Source: Conexivisphaera sp046536535
GTDB lineage: Archaea > Thermoproteota > Nitrososphaeria > Conexivisphaerales > Conexivisphaeraceae
Reading direction: 5' to 3'
Assembly (NCBI GenBank): GCA_046536535.1
Contig: JAWDMO010000001.1
Coordinates: 5,154 to 69,153, forward strand
DNA: 64,000 bases
The notes beneath the pieces were generated by a model. It searched no databases. It was not told the origin of the DNA and saw nothing but the letters and a program-made list of their open reading frames with translations. Of the stretch, positions 16,814 to 25,900 are shown one piece after another. Each line of letters opens with the position of its first letter. Positions within the stretch are counted from its first letter, which is position 1. The position numbers were made by a program, and so were the translations under genes.

Positions 16814-17185
16814 GTGGCGGTCAGGGTGAAACTCGACGAATGGACGCGCCTGCCGAGGCTGGGCACCGATGCGTTCAAGGAACTCATGAGGGCCGGTGTA
16901 CGCTACGAGACCGGCGCGGGGTTCCTCGTGCCTCGGAACGCCGATCTGGAACGCGTCAGGCATGCGGTGTCCGGCGCCTTGGACGGCGCGCCAGTGGAGT
17001 TCGCGTTCAGATGCATGCTCTGCGGACGCGAGATGTCCTGTGAGGATTGCGAGTATCACGACGTCTGCTCTATCGAGACGTCATCGCACGCGTGTATATG
17101 CGATGAATGCGCAAGGACCGGCGATTTCGATTCATATGCGGAGAATTGGCGTAAATTGATCCAGCGAGTGAACGGTCACGACTGA
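16814..17185 (+). CDS. Unknown protein with a Cys-rich zinc-binding C-terminus
   Basis: 123 residues from a GTG; a TATTTAT-like box at 16781-16788 is about 30 bases upstream. The first 65 residues are a basic alpha/beta domain (VRVKLDEWTRLPRLGTDAFKEL). The second half has CMLCGREMSCEDCEYHDVC and then CICDEC, eight cysteines plus a His that could hold two zinc ions. I do not recognise the family. The Cys spacing suggests a nucleic-acid or protein-binding zinc module. It follows the ECF genes but has its own promoter-like box. Confidence 0.6.
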   Translation: MAVRVKLDEWTRLPRLGTDAFKELMRAGVRYETGAGFLVPRNADLERVRHAVSGALDGAPVEFAFRCMLCGREMSCEDCEYHDVCSIETSSHACICDECARTGDFDSYAENWRKLIQRVNGHD

Positions 17186-17267
17186 GCGCTCAGCACTCAA
17201 GATCCCGGCCATATGATAGCCCAGGGCTAGAGTCATCATCGCCGTATCCGGGCGGGCTCGCTCTCGG

Positions 17268-17612
17268 ATGAATTACCCCGTCCGTTAGGACGTGGCTCCT
17301 CGCTTCATCGCTCGGCCTTGCCGATCCCGAAGGGCCGGTGAGGGGCCGAGCTCCATGGACAATGAGGGCGATTCCCCTCCCGAAGACACGCACGCGCTCA
17401 TCTACGTCACCCCACATGGGGCCGCTGGATGGGACGGCGGCGTACTCCATCGACCCCCGCTCGAACCGAGGCGTCCCGGTGACGCTCATCCCGTCGATGG
17501 CCATCAGCGGACGATGATCCATCAGCGGACGGTTAAAGCCTTTCCGTGGTAGCACAGTCCATCCCCCATCGTGGCAGGAGTCTCCCGCTCCCAAACTCCT
17601 ATTGAGATAAAT
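17268..17612 (-). mobile_element. Decayed tnpB 3' end, IS200/IS605 type
   Basis: The 5' edge (plus strand) AATTACCCCGTCC...GGACGTGGC resembles the right-end hairpin of other remnants, GAGCTCCATGG is a changed form of GAGCTCCACGG in the copies at 29988 and 51311, and the far edge CCCGCTCCCAA...GAGATAAATT corresponds to their AT-rich boundary. The minus frame is open for 134 codons but has no catalytic motif left. Together with flanks it fills the 459-bp gap between two genes. Confidence 0.45.
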
Positions 17613-17644
17613 TCTTTTAGAGGAGGACCTACCGGTGATGATGT

Positions 17645-18193
17645 ATGACAGCCGTTGTCAAGGTGGACAAGGAGGTATCCCTGGACCGGTTCAGGAAATT
17701 CCTGATCCTGAGCACATGCAAGACGTTCATCCCCGAGGAGTATGAACGCGACTTCCTCGTGTTCCCCGAGAGATATGGGGAGAAGGGCGTGATCTACGTC
17801 GAGGCCGCGGATAAGTACACCCTGGACAAGATCAGGGATATAACGTTCGCCCGGGTCAGGGACGTCCTGGGGATCATCTACGAGTCCAAGAGCGGCAATA
17901 CGTCGCTCAGATGGAGACAGATAAGGGGTAAAATCGGCAGGGTGTCCGGACAGGCATCCACCAATGCGCTGGTCAATTTAATAGCGGCTGGTGTGATCGA
18001 GGAGGAGGACGTGAAGGGCCCTCGCGGCGGAGCCGAGGGATCGGATTCCGGTGGGAAGGAAAAACAACCGGAATCGGAATCAGAGCGAGAACCTGATAGC
18101 CGCCCTATCTATCGACTCGAATATCGTCGGATGCTGATGGGCCAGTACCGCTATGTCCTTGATCGCGACATTGGAGGCGACGGCCAAGGCTAG
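17645..18193 (+). CDS. Unknown conserved-looking protein, overlaps lpd antisense
   Basis: 182 residues from an ATG. Residues 1-115 look like a folded alpha/beta domain (KVDKEVSLDRFRKFLILSTCKTFIP, VEAADKYTLDKIRDITFARV, ending SGQASTNALVNLIAAGVI); residues 118-145 are low-complexity Gly/Glu/Ser. The last 38 codons run antisense through the 3' end of the flavoprotein gene, so that tail is probably not under its own selection. I do not recognise the family. GAGGAGG at 17612-17618 is rather far upstream for a ribosome site. Confidence 0.6.
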   Translation: MTAVVKVDKEVSLDRFRKFLILSTCKTFIPEEYERDFLVFPERYGEKGVIYVEAADKYTLDKIRDITFARVRDVLGIIYESKSGNTSLRWRQIRGKIGRVSGQASTNALVNLIAAGVIEEEDVKGPRGGAEGSDSGGKEKQPESESEREPDSRPIYRLEYRRMLMGQYRYVLDRDIGGDGQG

Positions 18194-19543
18194 CTCGTTT
18201 ATCATCAGGGATGCGGCCTCGCCGAATATCGCCCCGCCTATCACCCTCTGGGTGCCCCTCTCCACGACGATTTCACCCATCCCTTCCTGACCCCCATTAT
18301 CCTGCGCGTATGCGTCGTCCTCCAAGTTATAGCTGACGACGGCGTGCGGGATCCCAGCCGCCCTAGCTGAATCCTCGGTAACGCCGACGTACGCCGCCTC
18401 GGGCTCCGTGAAGAGCGTAGTGGGTATGGAGTTGAAGTTCACCTCATATACGGGATGCCCGTGTAGTATGTTCCAGGCCGCGATCGTCGATTCCTTCACG
18501 GCTGCATGGAACAGCATGAATTTGCCGATCACGTCGCCGGTCGCGTAGACGCCGTCCACCGGGGTCTTCATCGTTGGATCCACGGCCGCATGTCCGCCGT
18601 CGATTATTCCCAGGTGTTCCAGCCCATCCACGTTGGGCTTTCTCCCGATCGCCATTATGACTGCATCCCCGACGGCGCTGCCGCGGCTGCCATCCGGCCT
18701 CACGAACTCCACTATCTTCTGCGAGGCATCGGCGCGTATCTCCGCGACCTTCGCGTTCGTGATTATATCTACTCCCTTGCCCGTGAGTTCGCGCTCAACC
18801 TCGCCCACGAGCGAGCTCTCCCACCCGCTCAGTATCCTGGGCAGCATCTCGATCAGCGTGACCTTCCTGCCGGCCGTGGCCAGCATGAGGGAGATCTCGA
18901 CCCCTATATAGCCCCCTCCGATAACCGCCACGGAATACGGCATGCTCCGATGTCCGGTCCGGTAGCCGAAGAGCTCCAAGCTCCCCATTGCCAGATCGGA
19001 TCCACGGATCGGCGGCTCTATGGGCACGGACCCCTGGGCTATTATCATATACTTACCGCGGACCTCCTTCGTCCACGAGCCATCGAGATCCCGGACAGCT
19101 ATCCTGTGGCCGTCCAGGATCTTCGCCACCCCTTTCACAAATTCCAGGTTCCCGTGATCTTTTATCTCATTTATATGCTGATGATACCTGATCGTCTGGA
19201 CGTCGTCCTTATGCGCCATCGCGTCCTCCCAGAGGGTCCTCACCGCGCTGGCCTCGTCGCTTCCAGTGCTCCTCAGTATCCCCCTGAGCTTATCCGCCAG
19301 GTAGATGGTCATGGCGACCGACTTCGACGGTATGCAGCCCTCGTAGAGGCAGTTGCCCCCTAAGTTCCCCTTATCGTCGACCATGAGGACCTTCTTGCCG
19401 CCCTTGCTCAGTTCGAATGCCCCGTGGTAGCCGGCGCCGCCGGCCCCGACGATCACCACGTCGTATTCATCACGCCCCGGGGGATCGAGGAACTCCCCGT
19501 CGGTGGGTGGAAAAACCGGATACTTACCCAGCATAAGCAGCAC
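18080..19543 (-). CDS. lpd: Dihydrolipoamide dehydrogenase-like flavoprotein
   Basis: 487 residues. FAD-binding VVIVGAGGAGYHGAF (29-43), redox pair in GGNCLYEGCIPSK (Cys65 and Cys70), NAD-binding VIGGGYIGVEISLMLA, the second FAD motif VYATGDV, and the C-terminal HQHPTIFE with the active-site His-Glu pair. So it is a class I disulfide reductase, most like lipoamide dehydrogenase. No 2-oxoacid dehydrogenase or lipoyl protein genes are beside it, so its partner is unknown; it could also reduce another disulfide. An N-terminal extension of about 25 residues precedes the FAD motif. TTTAAAAATATT at 19558-19569 is a likely promoter. Confidence 0.88.
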   Translation of the reverse strand: MLLMLGKYPVFPPTDGEFLDPPGRDEYDVVIVGAGGAGYHGAFELSKGGKKVLMVDDKGNLGGNCLYEGCIPSKSVAMTIYLADKLRGILRSTGSDEASAVRTLWEDAMAHKDDVQTIRYHQHINEIKDHGNLEFVKGVAKILDGHRIAVRDLDGSWTKEVRGKYMIIAQGSVPIEPPIRGSDLAMGSLELFGYRTGHRSMPYSVAVIGGGYIGVEISLMLATAGRKVTLIEMLPRILSGWESSLVGEVERELTGKGVDIITNAKVAEIRADASQKIVEFVRPDGSRGSAVGDAVIMAIGRKPNVDGLEHLGIIDGGHAAVDPTMKTPVDGVYATGDVIGKFMLFHAAVKESTIAAWNILHGHPVYEVNFNSIPTTLFTEPEAAYVGVTEDSARAAGIPHAVVSYNLEDDAYAQDNGGQEGMGEIVVERGTQRVIGGAIFGEAASLMINELALAVASNVAIKDIAVLAHQHPTIFESIDRAAIRFSL

Positions 19544-19636
19544 GGCAGATATCAGCGGTTTAAAAATATTGCGCAGAAGATCCGGTGATAATCCATTATA
19601 TTTTGATATGATGTAGCTGGGTATCGATCATATGTA

Positions 19637-19712
19637 TGCGGCGGGCGGGATTTGAACCCGCGATCGCTGGCTTGGGAGGCCAGTGTCCTAGACCAGACTA
19701 GACGACCGCCGC
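19637..19712 (-). tRNA. tRNA-Gly (anticodon CCC)
   Basis: A 76-nt cloverleaf on the minus strand: acceptor GCGGCGG/CCGCCGC, anticodon stem CTGGC/GCCAG around loop CTCCCAA (anticodon CCC), T arm GCGGG-TTCAAAT-CCCGC, discriminator A, no CCA, no intron. It lies between aEF-2 and lpd on the same strand. Confidence 0.97.
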
Positions 19713-19776
19713 GCGGCGGGACATCTAATGCCACAGGGATAAATACATTCCCAAGATCCACTGGGGAGGACGATCC

Positions 19777-21969
19777 TCAATCCTTGTCGAGGAACTCCTC
19801 CGGCGGTGAAACGGACGGCGGAAGTCCCTTGCGCTTGCGGATGGATTCCACGACGGATTGCAGCATGCTGGACGGCACCGGCCTCCATGCCTTGAAGTGC
19901 GTGGTCCACATAGCCTTGCCGCCGGTGGCGCCCCTCATCACCTCCGAGAGGTCCGAGGTCTCCGCGGCCGGTATCTCGCCCACTATCACAGAGAGGTATT
20001 CCTTCTGTATTATGTCGATCACCTTGCCGCGCTTCGAAGTTATGACGCCGGCGACCGTGCCTATCAGGTCGGGCGAGCTCGAGACCTCTATCCCGAGTAT
20101 CGGTTCCAGTAGAGTAGGCTGCGCCAGCAGCATGGATCCAAGCACAGCCTTCCTCATGGCGGGCATGAGCTGCGCGTAAGTCCTGTGCGCTGGATCCTCG
20201 TGCGGCACGAAGTGATGCAGGACCACCTTTGTACCCCTGACGTATTCCTGCGCCAACGGCCCGGCGTTCATCACGTCCATCCAGCCGGCCTTCAGATAGT
20301 CCATGGACTCCTGCAGATACTGTACCCCCTTCGTGTCGTCCACGAATATGTTGCCCTTGTCATCTATCGAGACCACGCCCCTAGCCTCCTCGGCTTCCCA
20401 TCCGTAGTCCCTCAGTATCTTGGCTATCTCCTTCTTGTCCATGTTCTCATTCAGTTTGTCCGTCCTTATCAGCTCCACGATCTCCTCGGGCAGGGGCTCT
20501 ATCCTCACGTATACCTTGTTGTGGCGGTTGGGGCTCTTGGCCATCACGGGGCCGGCCTTCGATAGCACGGTCTCCCTGTAGTTTATGACCGGACGACTGG
20601 CTATCACGTCCAGGTTCTGCTCGGCCAGCATCGCCAGCACGACCTCCAGGTGAAGCACGCCCATGCCGCTCACCAGGGTCTCGCCGGTCTCCTCGTTTAT
20701 CGTGACGACCAAGTTGGGATCCTCTATGTGCATCCTCTGCAGCGCCTCCACGAGTTTGGGCAGATCCCTGGGGTTCTTCGGCTCGACGGATATCGTCACG
20801 ACCGGCTCGGCCACATATTTGAGCGACTCGAACGGCACCATGTCCTTCGTTGTCGACAGGGTCTCGCCGGACCTCGATTTATCAAGCCCGAGGAGCGCCG
20901 GTATGTTGCCCGCCGGGAGCATCCCCACGACCTCCCTGTAGGGCCCCATGAACATCTGGACGCTCTGTATCCTCTGGGAGACCCTCGTGTTGACGAGCCA
21001 GACGGTGTCGCCCTCGTGGACTGTGCCGCTGAACAGACGGCCGGTGGCGACTATGCCCGCCTGCGGATCCACCACCGCGTTGGTGACCATCATTATCACG
21101 GGGCCATTGGGATCGCACTCCAGCATCGCCTTGCCGACCTCGCTGTTCAGATCGCCGTGCCATATCTTCGGTATCCTGTACCTCTGGGCCACGTGAGGAG
21201 GCGGCGCGTGCCGTATTATCATCCTGAGGATCGTGTCGTGCAACGGCGCCTTCTTCCTCAGCTCTTCAACATCCCCCCCGGTATAAACATCGTATACGTC
21301 CTTGAAAGATATGCCCGTGTCCTTGGCGACCGTGAGGTTGAATCCCCAGCGATCCTTGGCGCTGCCGAACGCGACCGTATCGTCCTGGACACTCACCTTC
21401 CACTTGTCCTTGTACTCCGGCTCCGCGTAGGTGTCCACCAGCCTGTTGAAGTCCGCTATTATATTGCCCAGCCATTTCTGCATCTTGTCCGGCGTTAAAC
21501 GCAGCTCCTTGACCAGCCTGTCTATCTTGTTGATGAAGAGGACGGGCCTGACCCTCTCGTCCAGGGCCTGTTTCGTCACGGTCTCCGTCTGTACCATTAT
21601 GCCCTCCACTGAGTCGACGACGACTACCGCCCCGTCGAGCGCCCTGAGGCTCCTCGTCACCTTGCCCGTGAAATCTATGTGGCCCGGCGTGTCTATCATG
21701 TTGAAGACGTAGGGCACGTCGTTGTACTCGTAGTACAGCGTCACGTTTGCAGCCTTTATTGTCATGCTCCTCTTCTGCTCCAGATCCATGTAGTCCAGCA
21801 CGAGCGCCTGGCCCGCCAAGTTCGGCGATACCATCCCGGCCGCGAGCAGCAGGTTATCCGAAAGCGTGGTCTTCCCGTGATCCACGTGAGCTATCACGCC
21901 GAAGTTCCTGATCTGATCCTGCTGATTAACTACCTTAAGCGCCTCAGTCACAGTCTTAAATCTGGGCAT
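19777..21969 (-). CDS. fusA: Translation elongation factor aEF-2
   Basis: 730 residues. G domain: AHVDHGKTT (27-35), switch II DTPGHIDF, and NKID; domains II to V follow in the usual order. It drives ribosomal translocation with GTP. The diphthamide loop in domain IV reads HEDPAHRTYAQ: the modifiable His (about residue 595) is kept, but the usual RGPAQ or RGGGQ following it is RTYAQ, an unusual change. Switch I also differs from many archaea (LEQKRSMTIKAANVTLYYE, with Ser-Met where Gly-Ile is usual). It is divergent from Pelota. Confidence 0.97.
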   Translation of the reverse strand: MPRFKTVTEALKVVNQQDQIRNFGVIAHVDHGKTTLSDNLLLAAGMVSPNLAGQALVLDYMDLEQKRSMTIKAANVTLYYEYNDVPYVFNMIDTPGHIDFTGKVTRSLRALDGAVVVVDSVEGIMVQTETVTKQALDERVRPVLFINKIDRLVKELRLTPDKMQKWLGNIIADFNRLVDTYAEPEYKDKWKVSVQDDTVAFGSAKDRWGFNLTVAKDTGISFKDVYDVYTGGDVEELRKKAPLHDTILRMIIRHAPPPHVAQRYRIPKIWHGDLNSEVGKAMLECDPNGPVIMMVTNAVVDPQAGIVATGRLFSGTVHEGDTVWLVNTRVSQRIQSVQMFMGPYREVVGMLPAGNIPALLGLDKSRSGETLSTTKDMVPFESLKYVAEPVVTISVEPKNPRDLPKLVEALQRMHIEDPNLVVTINEETGETLVSGMGVLHLEVVLAMLAEQNLDVIASRPVINYRETVLSKAGPVMAKSPNRHNKVYVRIEPLPEEIVELIRTDKLNENMDKKEIAKILRDYGWEAEEARGVVSIDDKGNIFVDDTKGVQYLQESMDYLKAGWMDVMNAGPLAQEYVRGTKVVLHHFVPHEDPAHRTYAQLMPAMRKAVLGSMLLAQPTLLEPILGIEVSSSPDLIGTVAGVITSKRGKVIDIIQKEYLSVIVGEIPAAETSDLSEVMRGATGGKAMWTTHFKAWRPVPSSMLQSVVESIRKRKGLPPSVSPPEEFLDKD

Positions 21970-22034
21970 ATCTGTACACCTACTTCAATCGCGATCCATG
22001 GTTCGTTTTTAAACGTTAGCATCGTAGCGCATAC

Positions 22035-23120
22035 GTGCAGGACATAAGGCTGGAGGACAACGGCCGGCTTCTGAGGCTCAAGGTGGAGACTGAGGAGGAT
22101 CTGTGGGCTCTTTATGCGTCGATAAGGCCCGGTGACATCGTGTCCTCCAGGACCTCGAGGGAGCTCAGGAATGAGGGGGAAAGCCGGAGGAAGTCGATGA
22201 CGCTGGGCGTCAGGGTGAAGGATGTCGAATATCAACCGTTCACGGATCGCCTCAGGGTGCGCGGCATCATAGTATCGTCGCCCAAGGAACTGGACCTGGA
22301 GGGCCAGCATCACACGCTCTCGATAGAGCCCGGGATGGACGTCGCAATAAGGAGGGAGGGGCGGTGGAAAGCAGATGACTTGGAAAGGCTCCGCAGGATG
22401 GCTAGAGGAGCGGCTGCGCGCGCCCTCGCGATAGCCCTGGACGATGAGGAGTTCGCCATCGCCCTTCTGCGCGGCAACGGGGTGCAGCTGCTGGAGGAGG
22501 GGAACTTCGGGTTGCCCGGAAAGGATCAGCCGGATGAGAGGGAGCTCAGGTACGGTGAGGCGTTGGCCGGGCTGGCGGGCGATCTGGAGAGGACGGCCCG
22601 GGAGCTCGGCGTAAAATACCTCATAGTGGCGGGGCCCGCGCACTGGAAGAACGATCTGATTTCAAGGCTCAGGAGGCTGGAGGCCGGGGACGTCCAGATA
22701 TTCGTGGACAGCTCATCATATGGGGGCATCAAGGGCATCTACGAGGTCCTGAGGAGGGACGTGGTCAAGGATATTCTCAGGAGGGCAATACTTGTGGAAG
22801 AGCTCGGCATAATGGACAGGGTGAATTCGATCATGGCCGGCGACCCCGATCTCGTCGCGTACACGCTGGACGGCGTCGAGGGGGCCGTCCAGGAAGGCGC
22901 CGCCGAGGAGGTGATAGTGGACTCCGATCTACTGAGGTCGCAGGACGAGGCGCTCGGACAGCGCGCGCTGGAGGTCTTGGATCGCGCTAGGCAGACGAAG
23001 GCACGTGTGACCATACTGGAATCGAAACATCCAGAACTCAGGGTGTGGATCTCGAGCTTCGGGGGCATCCTAGCGGTGCTCAGATACAAAAATAAAAACA
23101 AAAAACAAAGTCAGGTATAA
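22035..23120 (+). CDS. pelA: Pelota (Dom34), ribosome rescue factor
   Basis: 361 residues from a GTG; TTTTTAAA at 22006-22013 lies 25 bases upstream. N-terminal Sm-like domain (1-130), then two eRF1-like domains (central and C-terminal), without a GGQ motif. VIVDSDLLR and the ILESKHPELRVWISSFGGILAVLRY ending in domain 3 are typical. It binds stalled ribosomes with aEF1A/ABCE1 to split them. The last residues are a Lys/Asn-rich tail (KNKNKKQSQV) that coincides with the poly-T terminator of the opposing citrate synthase gene. Confidence 0.96.
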   Translation: MQDIRLEDNGRLLRLKVETEEDLWALYASIRPGDIVSSRTSRELRNEGESRRKSMTLGVRVKDVEYQPFTDRLRVRGIIVSSPKELDLEGQHHTLSIEPGMDVAIRREGRWKADDLERLRRMARGAAARALAIALDDEEFAIALLRGNGVQLLEEGNFGLPGKDQPDERELRYGEALAGLAGDLERTARELGVKYLIVAGPAHWKNDLISRLRRLEAGDVQIFVDSSSYGGIKGIYEVLRRDVVKDILRRAILVEELGIMDRVNSIMAGDPDLVAYTLDGVEGAVQEGAAEEVIVDSDLLRSQDEALGQRALEVLDRARQTKARVTILESKHPELRVWISSFGGILAVLRYKNKNKKQSQV

Positions 23121-23127
23121 CTATAGA
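23087..23127 (-). terminator. T-rich terminator of the citrate synthase gene
   Basis: On the minus strand, right after the gltA stop (23128), the sequence runs into several T tracts (complement of ACAAAAATAAAAACAAAAAACAAAG, about 23087-23111). T-rich runs are the usual archaeal termination signal. Only seven bases separate the two convergent genes, so the signal lies within the end of pelA. Confidence 0.6.
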
Positions 23128-24330
23128 TCAACCGCGCTTCTCTATGGGCACGTACTCGAGGTCGAGCATGCCCTTGTAATACAGCCTGGGGCGCAGTATC
23201 CTGTTCCTGGCGACGTACTCCATCAGGTGCGCCGACCATCCGGCGATCCTCGCGATCGCGAATATCGGGGTGTACTGCTCTATCGGGATACCCATCGCGT
23301 AGTAGACGATGCCGCTCCAGTAGTCCACGTTCGTGCATATACCCCTGGACTCGCAGAGCTGGCTCATGACAAGATTCTCGAGCCGCTCGGCCACGCCGTA
23401 GATACTGGCTATCTTGGGATCCTTGGAGACCTCGACGGACTTCTTCGAATACTCCCTGAACAGTTTAGCCCTGGGGTCGTACGTCTTGTAGACCCTGTGC
23501 CCGGCGCCCATCACCCTCTTCTTTCCGCTGAGCGCGTATTCCTTGTACCACGCGTCGACGTTCTCCGGGGAGCCTATTTCGAGGAACTGCTTCATGGCCT
23601 CCTCGTTCGCGCCGCCGTGGAGCGGGCCCCTGAGGGCGCCTATTCCACCGACTATCGATGAGTAGTAGTCCGACAGCGTCGAGCCGACGACCACCGTGGC
23701 GAACGACGACGCGTTCATCTCGTGCTCCGCGTAGAGCACCAGCGACACGTCCATAGCCCTCTCCCAGAAATTGTCCGGCACCTTGCCGCTCATCATGTAC
23801 AGGAAGTTGGCGGCATGCGATAGATCGGACCTGGGCTTTATCGGCTCCTTGCCGTCCCTGGCCCTGGCCAGCGCCGCCACGACCGTGGGGAGCTTGGCCG
23901 TCAGCCTGACGGCCTTGGCGGGCATCGAATCGACACCCAGCTTACCCTTCTCGGGATCCACGTTGCCCAGGTACGATGCGACCGTCCTCAGGGCCTCCAT
24001 CGGGTGCGTATCGCGCGGAATCGACTTTATCAGATCATACGCGCCCTGCGGTATGTCCCTATTTCTTCTGAGATCCTCCGTGAACGAGTTGAGTTCCGAC
24101 CTCGTGGGGAGCTTCCCGTACCAGAGCAGATATGTGGTCTCCTCGAATGTGCTGTTGTTGGCCAGTTCCTCAATGCTGTACCCCCTGTAGTACAGTTTGC
24201 TGTGAAAACCGTCTATGAAGCATATTTCCGACTCATCCATGCATAGATTTTCTGCGCCCTTATCGATTTTCGGCTGCCCTTTCTCATCAAGGCACCACTT
24301 CTGCATATCAGGTGTAGGCTTTGTAGGCAT
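23128..24330 (-). CDS. gltA: Citrate synthase (archaeal type II-like short form)
   Basis: 400 residues. Motifs: FIDGFHSKLYYRGYSIEELA near the start, the catalytic-site GPLHGGANEEAM and MGAGHRVYKTYDPRAK, and GRC-like CTNVDYWSGIVYYAMGIP. It condenses acetyl-CoA and oxaloacetate at the entry of the TCA cycle; some archaeal homologues also accept propionyl-CoA. TATTTAAG at about 24355 is 28 bases upstream of the ATG, fitting a leaderless transcript. Divergent from thiI. Confidence 0.95.
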   Translation of the reverse strand: MPTKPTPDMQKWCLDEKGQPKIDKGAENLCMDESEICFIDGFHSKLYYRGYSIEELANNSTFEETTYLLWYGKLPTRSELNSFTEDLRRNRDIPQGAYDLIKSIPRDTHPMEALRTVASYLGNVDPEKGKLGVDSMPAKAVRLTAKLPTVVAALARARDGKEPIKPRSDLSHAANFLYMMSGKVPDNFWERAMDVSLVLYAEHEMNASSFATVVVGSTLSDYYSSIVGGIGALRGPLHGGANEEAMKQFLEIGSPENVDAWYKEYALSGKKRVMGAGHRVYKTYDPRAKLFREYSKKSVEVSKDPKIASIYGVAERLENLVMSQLCESRGICTNVDYWSGIVYYAMGIPIEQYTPIFAIARIAGWSAHLMEYVARNRILRPRLYYKGMLDLEYVPIEKRG

Positions 24331-24416
24331 TCACGTTGAGCGCCAACCCGCCGCTATTTAAGCTGATCTGGCGCAGAGCTATAATATGTAAGTAACGCTA
24401 ACCTCAGCGATCACGG

Positions 24417-25616
24417 ATGCCATCGGATATTTACGACAGCGTCACCGTGCACTACTCGGAGATAGCGCTGAAGGGTCAGAACCGGCCCGCGTTCGAGGGA
24501 GCGCTCGAGGGCAACGCATACGCGACAATCTCCGACCTCGCGAGCGCCAGGGTCCATCGCCGGAACGGCAGATTGCTAGTCACGGTTCCCCCTGAAAATG
24601 TGGAGGAGGTCATGGACAGGCTCAGGTCGGTCCTCGGCGTGGCATGGCTTTCTCCGTGCGTGAGGGCCGGACATGACGTGGGCGAGCTGAAGGATAAGGC
24701 CGTGCTCGTGGCGAGGAGCTGCTCCGGCGGCGCGGATACGTTCAAGGTGGAGGCGACGAGGGCCGATAAGGAATTTCCGTTGAGCTCGCTCGAGATAAAC
24801 GAGGAGATAGGTGGAGCCGTTGTCGACGCGCTCGGACTCAGGGTGAACTTGGATAGGCCGGGGTTCAGGATAATTGTGGAAATTCTGAAGGACGAAGCGC
24901 TCGTGTGCTGCGACAAGGTGAGGGGCTTCGGGGGGCTGCCGGTGGGCACGACCGGTGAGGCCTTGGCGCTGTTATCGGGCGGCATAGACTCGCCGGTGGC
25001 GGCGTGGCTGATCGCCAAGAGGGGGGCGGCGGTGGACCTCCTTCATCTGTATCCGTTCGACTCGTTCGATGAGGCCGAATTGGATGGTATCATCAGGCTT
25101 GCGCGCGCCCTCACCAAGTATACGCTCAGGACCAGATTGTTCCTAGCGCCCTGCTGGCCTGTGAGATATCGCATAACCAAGAGGGAGGGCAGATATGCGT
25201 CGCTCCTCTTCAGGCTTTTCTCGTTGAAACTCGCGGCCAGGCTGGCAGGCGATCGCGGCTACGCCGCCGCGATAACGGGGGATAGCGTGGGGCAGGTAGC
25301 GTCACAGACGCTGCATAATATATCAGCGGTGTACTCGAATGCCGGGGTGGCGGTGCTGGCGCCGCTCTTGGGCATGGATAAGGAGGAGATAGTCAGGCTG
25401 GCCAAGTCCATAGGCACATATGATATATCGATCGAGCCGTACCCGGACTGCTGCCCGGCGATGGCTGGGAGGCGCGTGGCCACTAGGATTACGCCGGAGG
25501 CGCTGGCCGAGCTGTATGAGGGCGCTGGGCTGGACGCAGGGTTGGATGAGGCCGTCGGGGAACTGAGGGAAATCGCGTTCGTCCGCAGGGGATCCGAGAT
25601 ATTGCGCGTGAAGTGA
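24417..25616 (+). CDS. thiI: tRNA 4-thiouridine synthetase ThiI
   Basis: 399 residues from an ATG. N-terminal ferredoxin-like and THUMP domains (1-165, opening VHYSEIALKGQNRPAFE), then a PP-loop ATPase domain with SGGIDSPVAAW at about 187-197. PDCCPAMAGRR near 343 carries cysteines suited to the sulfur transfer or Fe-S role seen in archaeal ThiI. There is no C-terminal rhodanese domain, as is usual in archaea. It makes s4U8 in tRNA. Its TGA stop is inside the terminal GTGAAC of an IS remnant, so an old insertion abuts the gene end. Confidence 0.93.
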   Translation: MPSDIYDSVTVHYSEIALKGQNRPAFEGALEGNAYATISDLASARVHRRNGRLLVTVPPENVEEVMDRLRSVLGVAWLSPCVRAGHDVGELKDKAVLVARSCSGGADTFKVEATRADKEFPLSSLEINEEIGGAVVDALGLRVNLDRPGFRIIVEILKDEALVCCDKVRGFGGLPVGTTGEALALLSGGIDSPVAAWLIAKRGAAVDLLHLYPFDSFDEAELDGIIRLARALTKYTLRTRLFLAPCWPVRYRITKREGRYASLLFRLFSLKLAARLAGDRGYAAAITGDSVGQVASQTLHNISAVYSNAGVAVLAPLLGMDKEEIVRLAKSIGTYDISIEPYPDCCPAMAGRRVATRITPEALAELYEGAGLDAGLDEAVGELREIAFVRRGSEILRVK

Positions 25617-25800
25617 ACTACCCGTCCTCGCGGACGGGGCTTCCCGTTCGTGGGCGCTCTTGCTTTGCACATGGGGAACACGGGAAGTATTCCGCCATGC
25701 TGACTGCGGAGGCGCGGCCATCCCCGGGCGTCTCCCATACTTTCCACGGGGAAAGCCCGGCCATCCCCATCACGGTGGCCGAGGGTCGTCATCATTTCTA
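25613..25800 (-). mobile_element. tnpB 3'-end remnant abutting thiI
   Basis: GTGAACTACCCGTCC...GGACGGGGCTTCCCG at 25613-25645 is a typical IS200/IS605 right-end hairpin. On the minus strand the frame ends CKARAPTNGKPRPRG, the kind of C-terminal tail seen after the zinc ribbon of archaeal TnpB proteins. Only about 60 codons remain. The sequence from 25801 to 25900 has no feature I can name. Confidence 0.6.
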
Positions 25801-25900
25801 AGTTCAGCTATTAAAATACGCCACAAGAAAATTACCGCAAGGGAGTTATCCACTATCGTCTTACGGAGGATGACTTCCGCTCCCCTTTATTCCCCGACAG

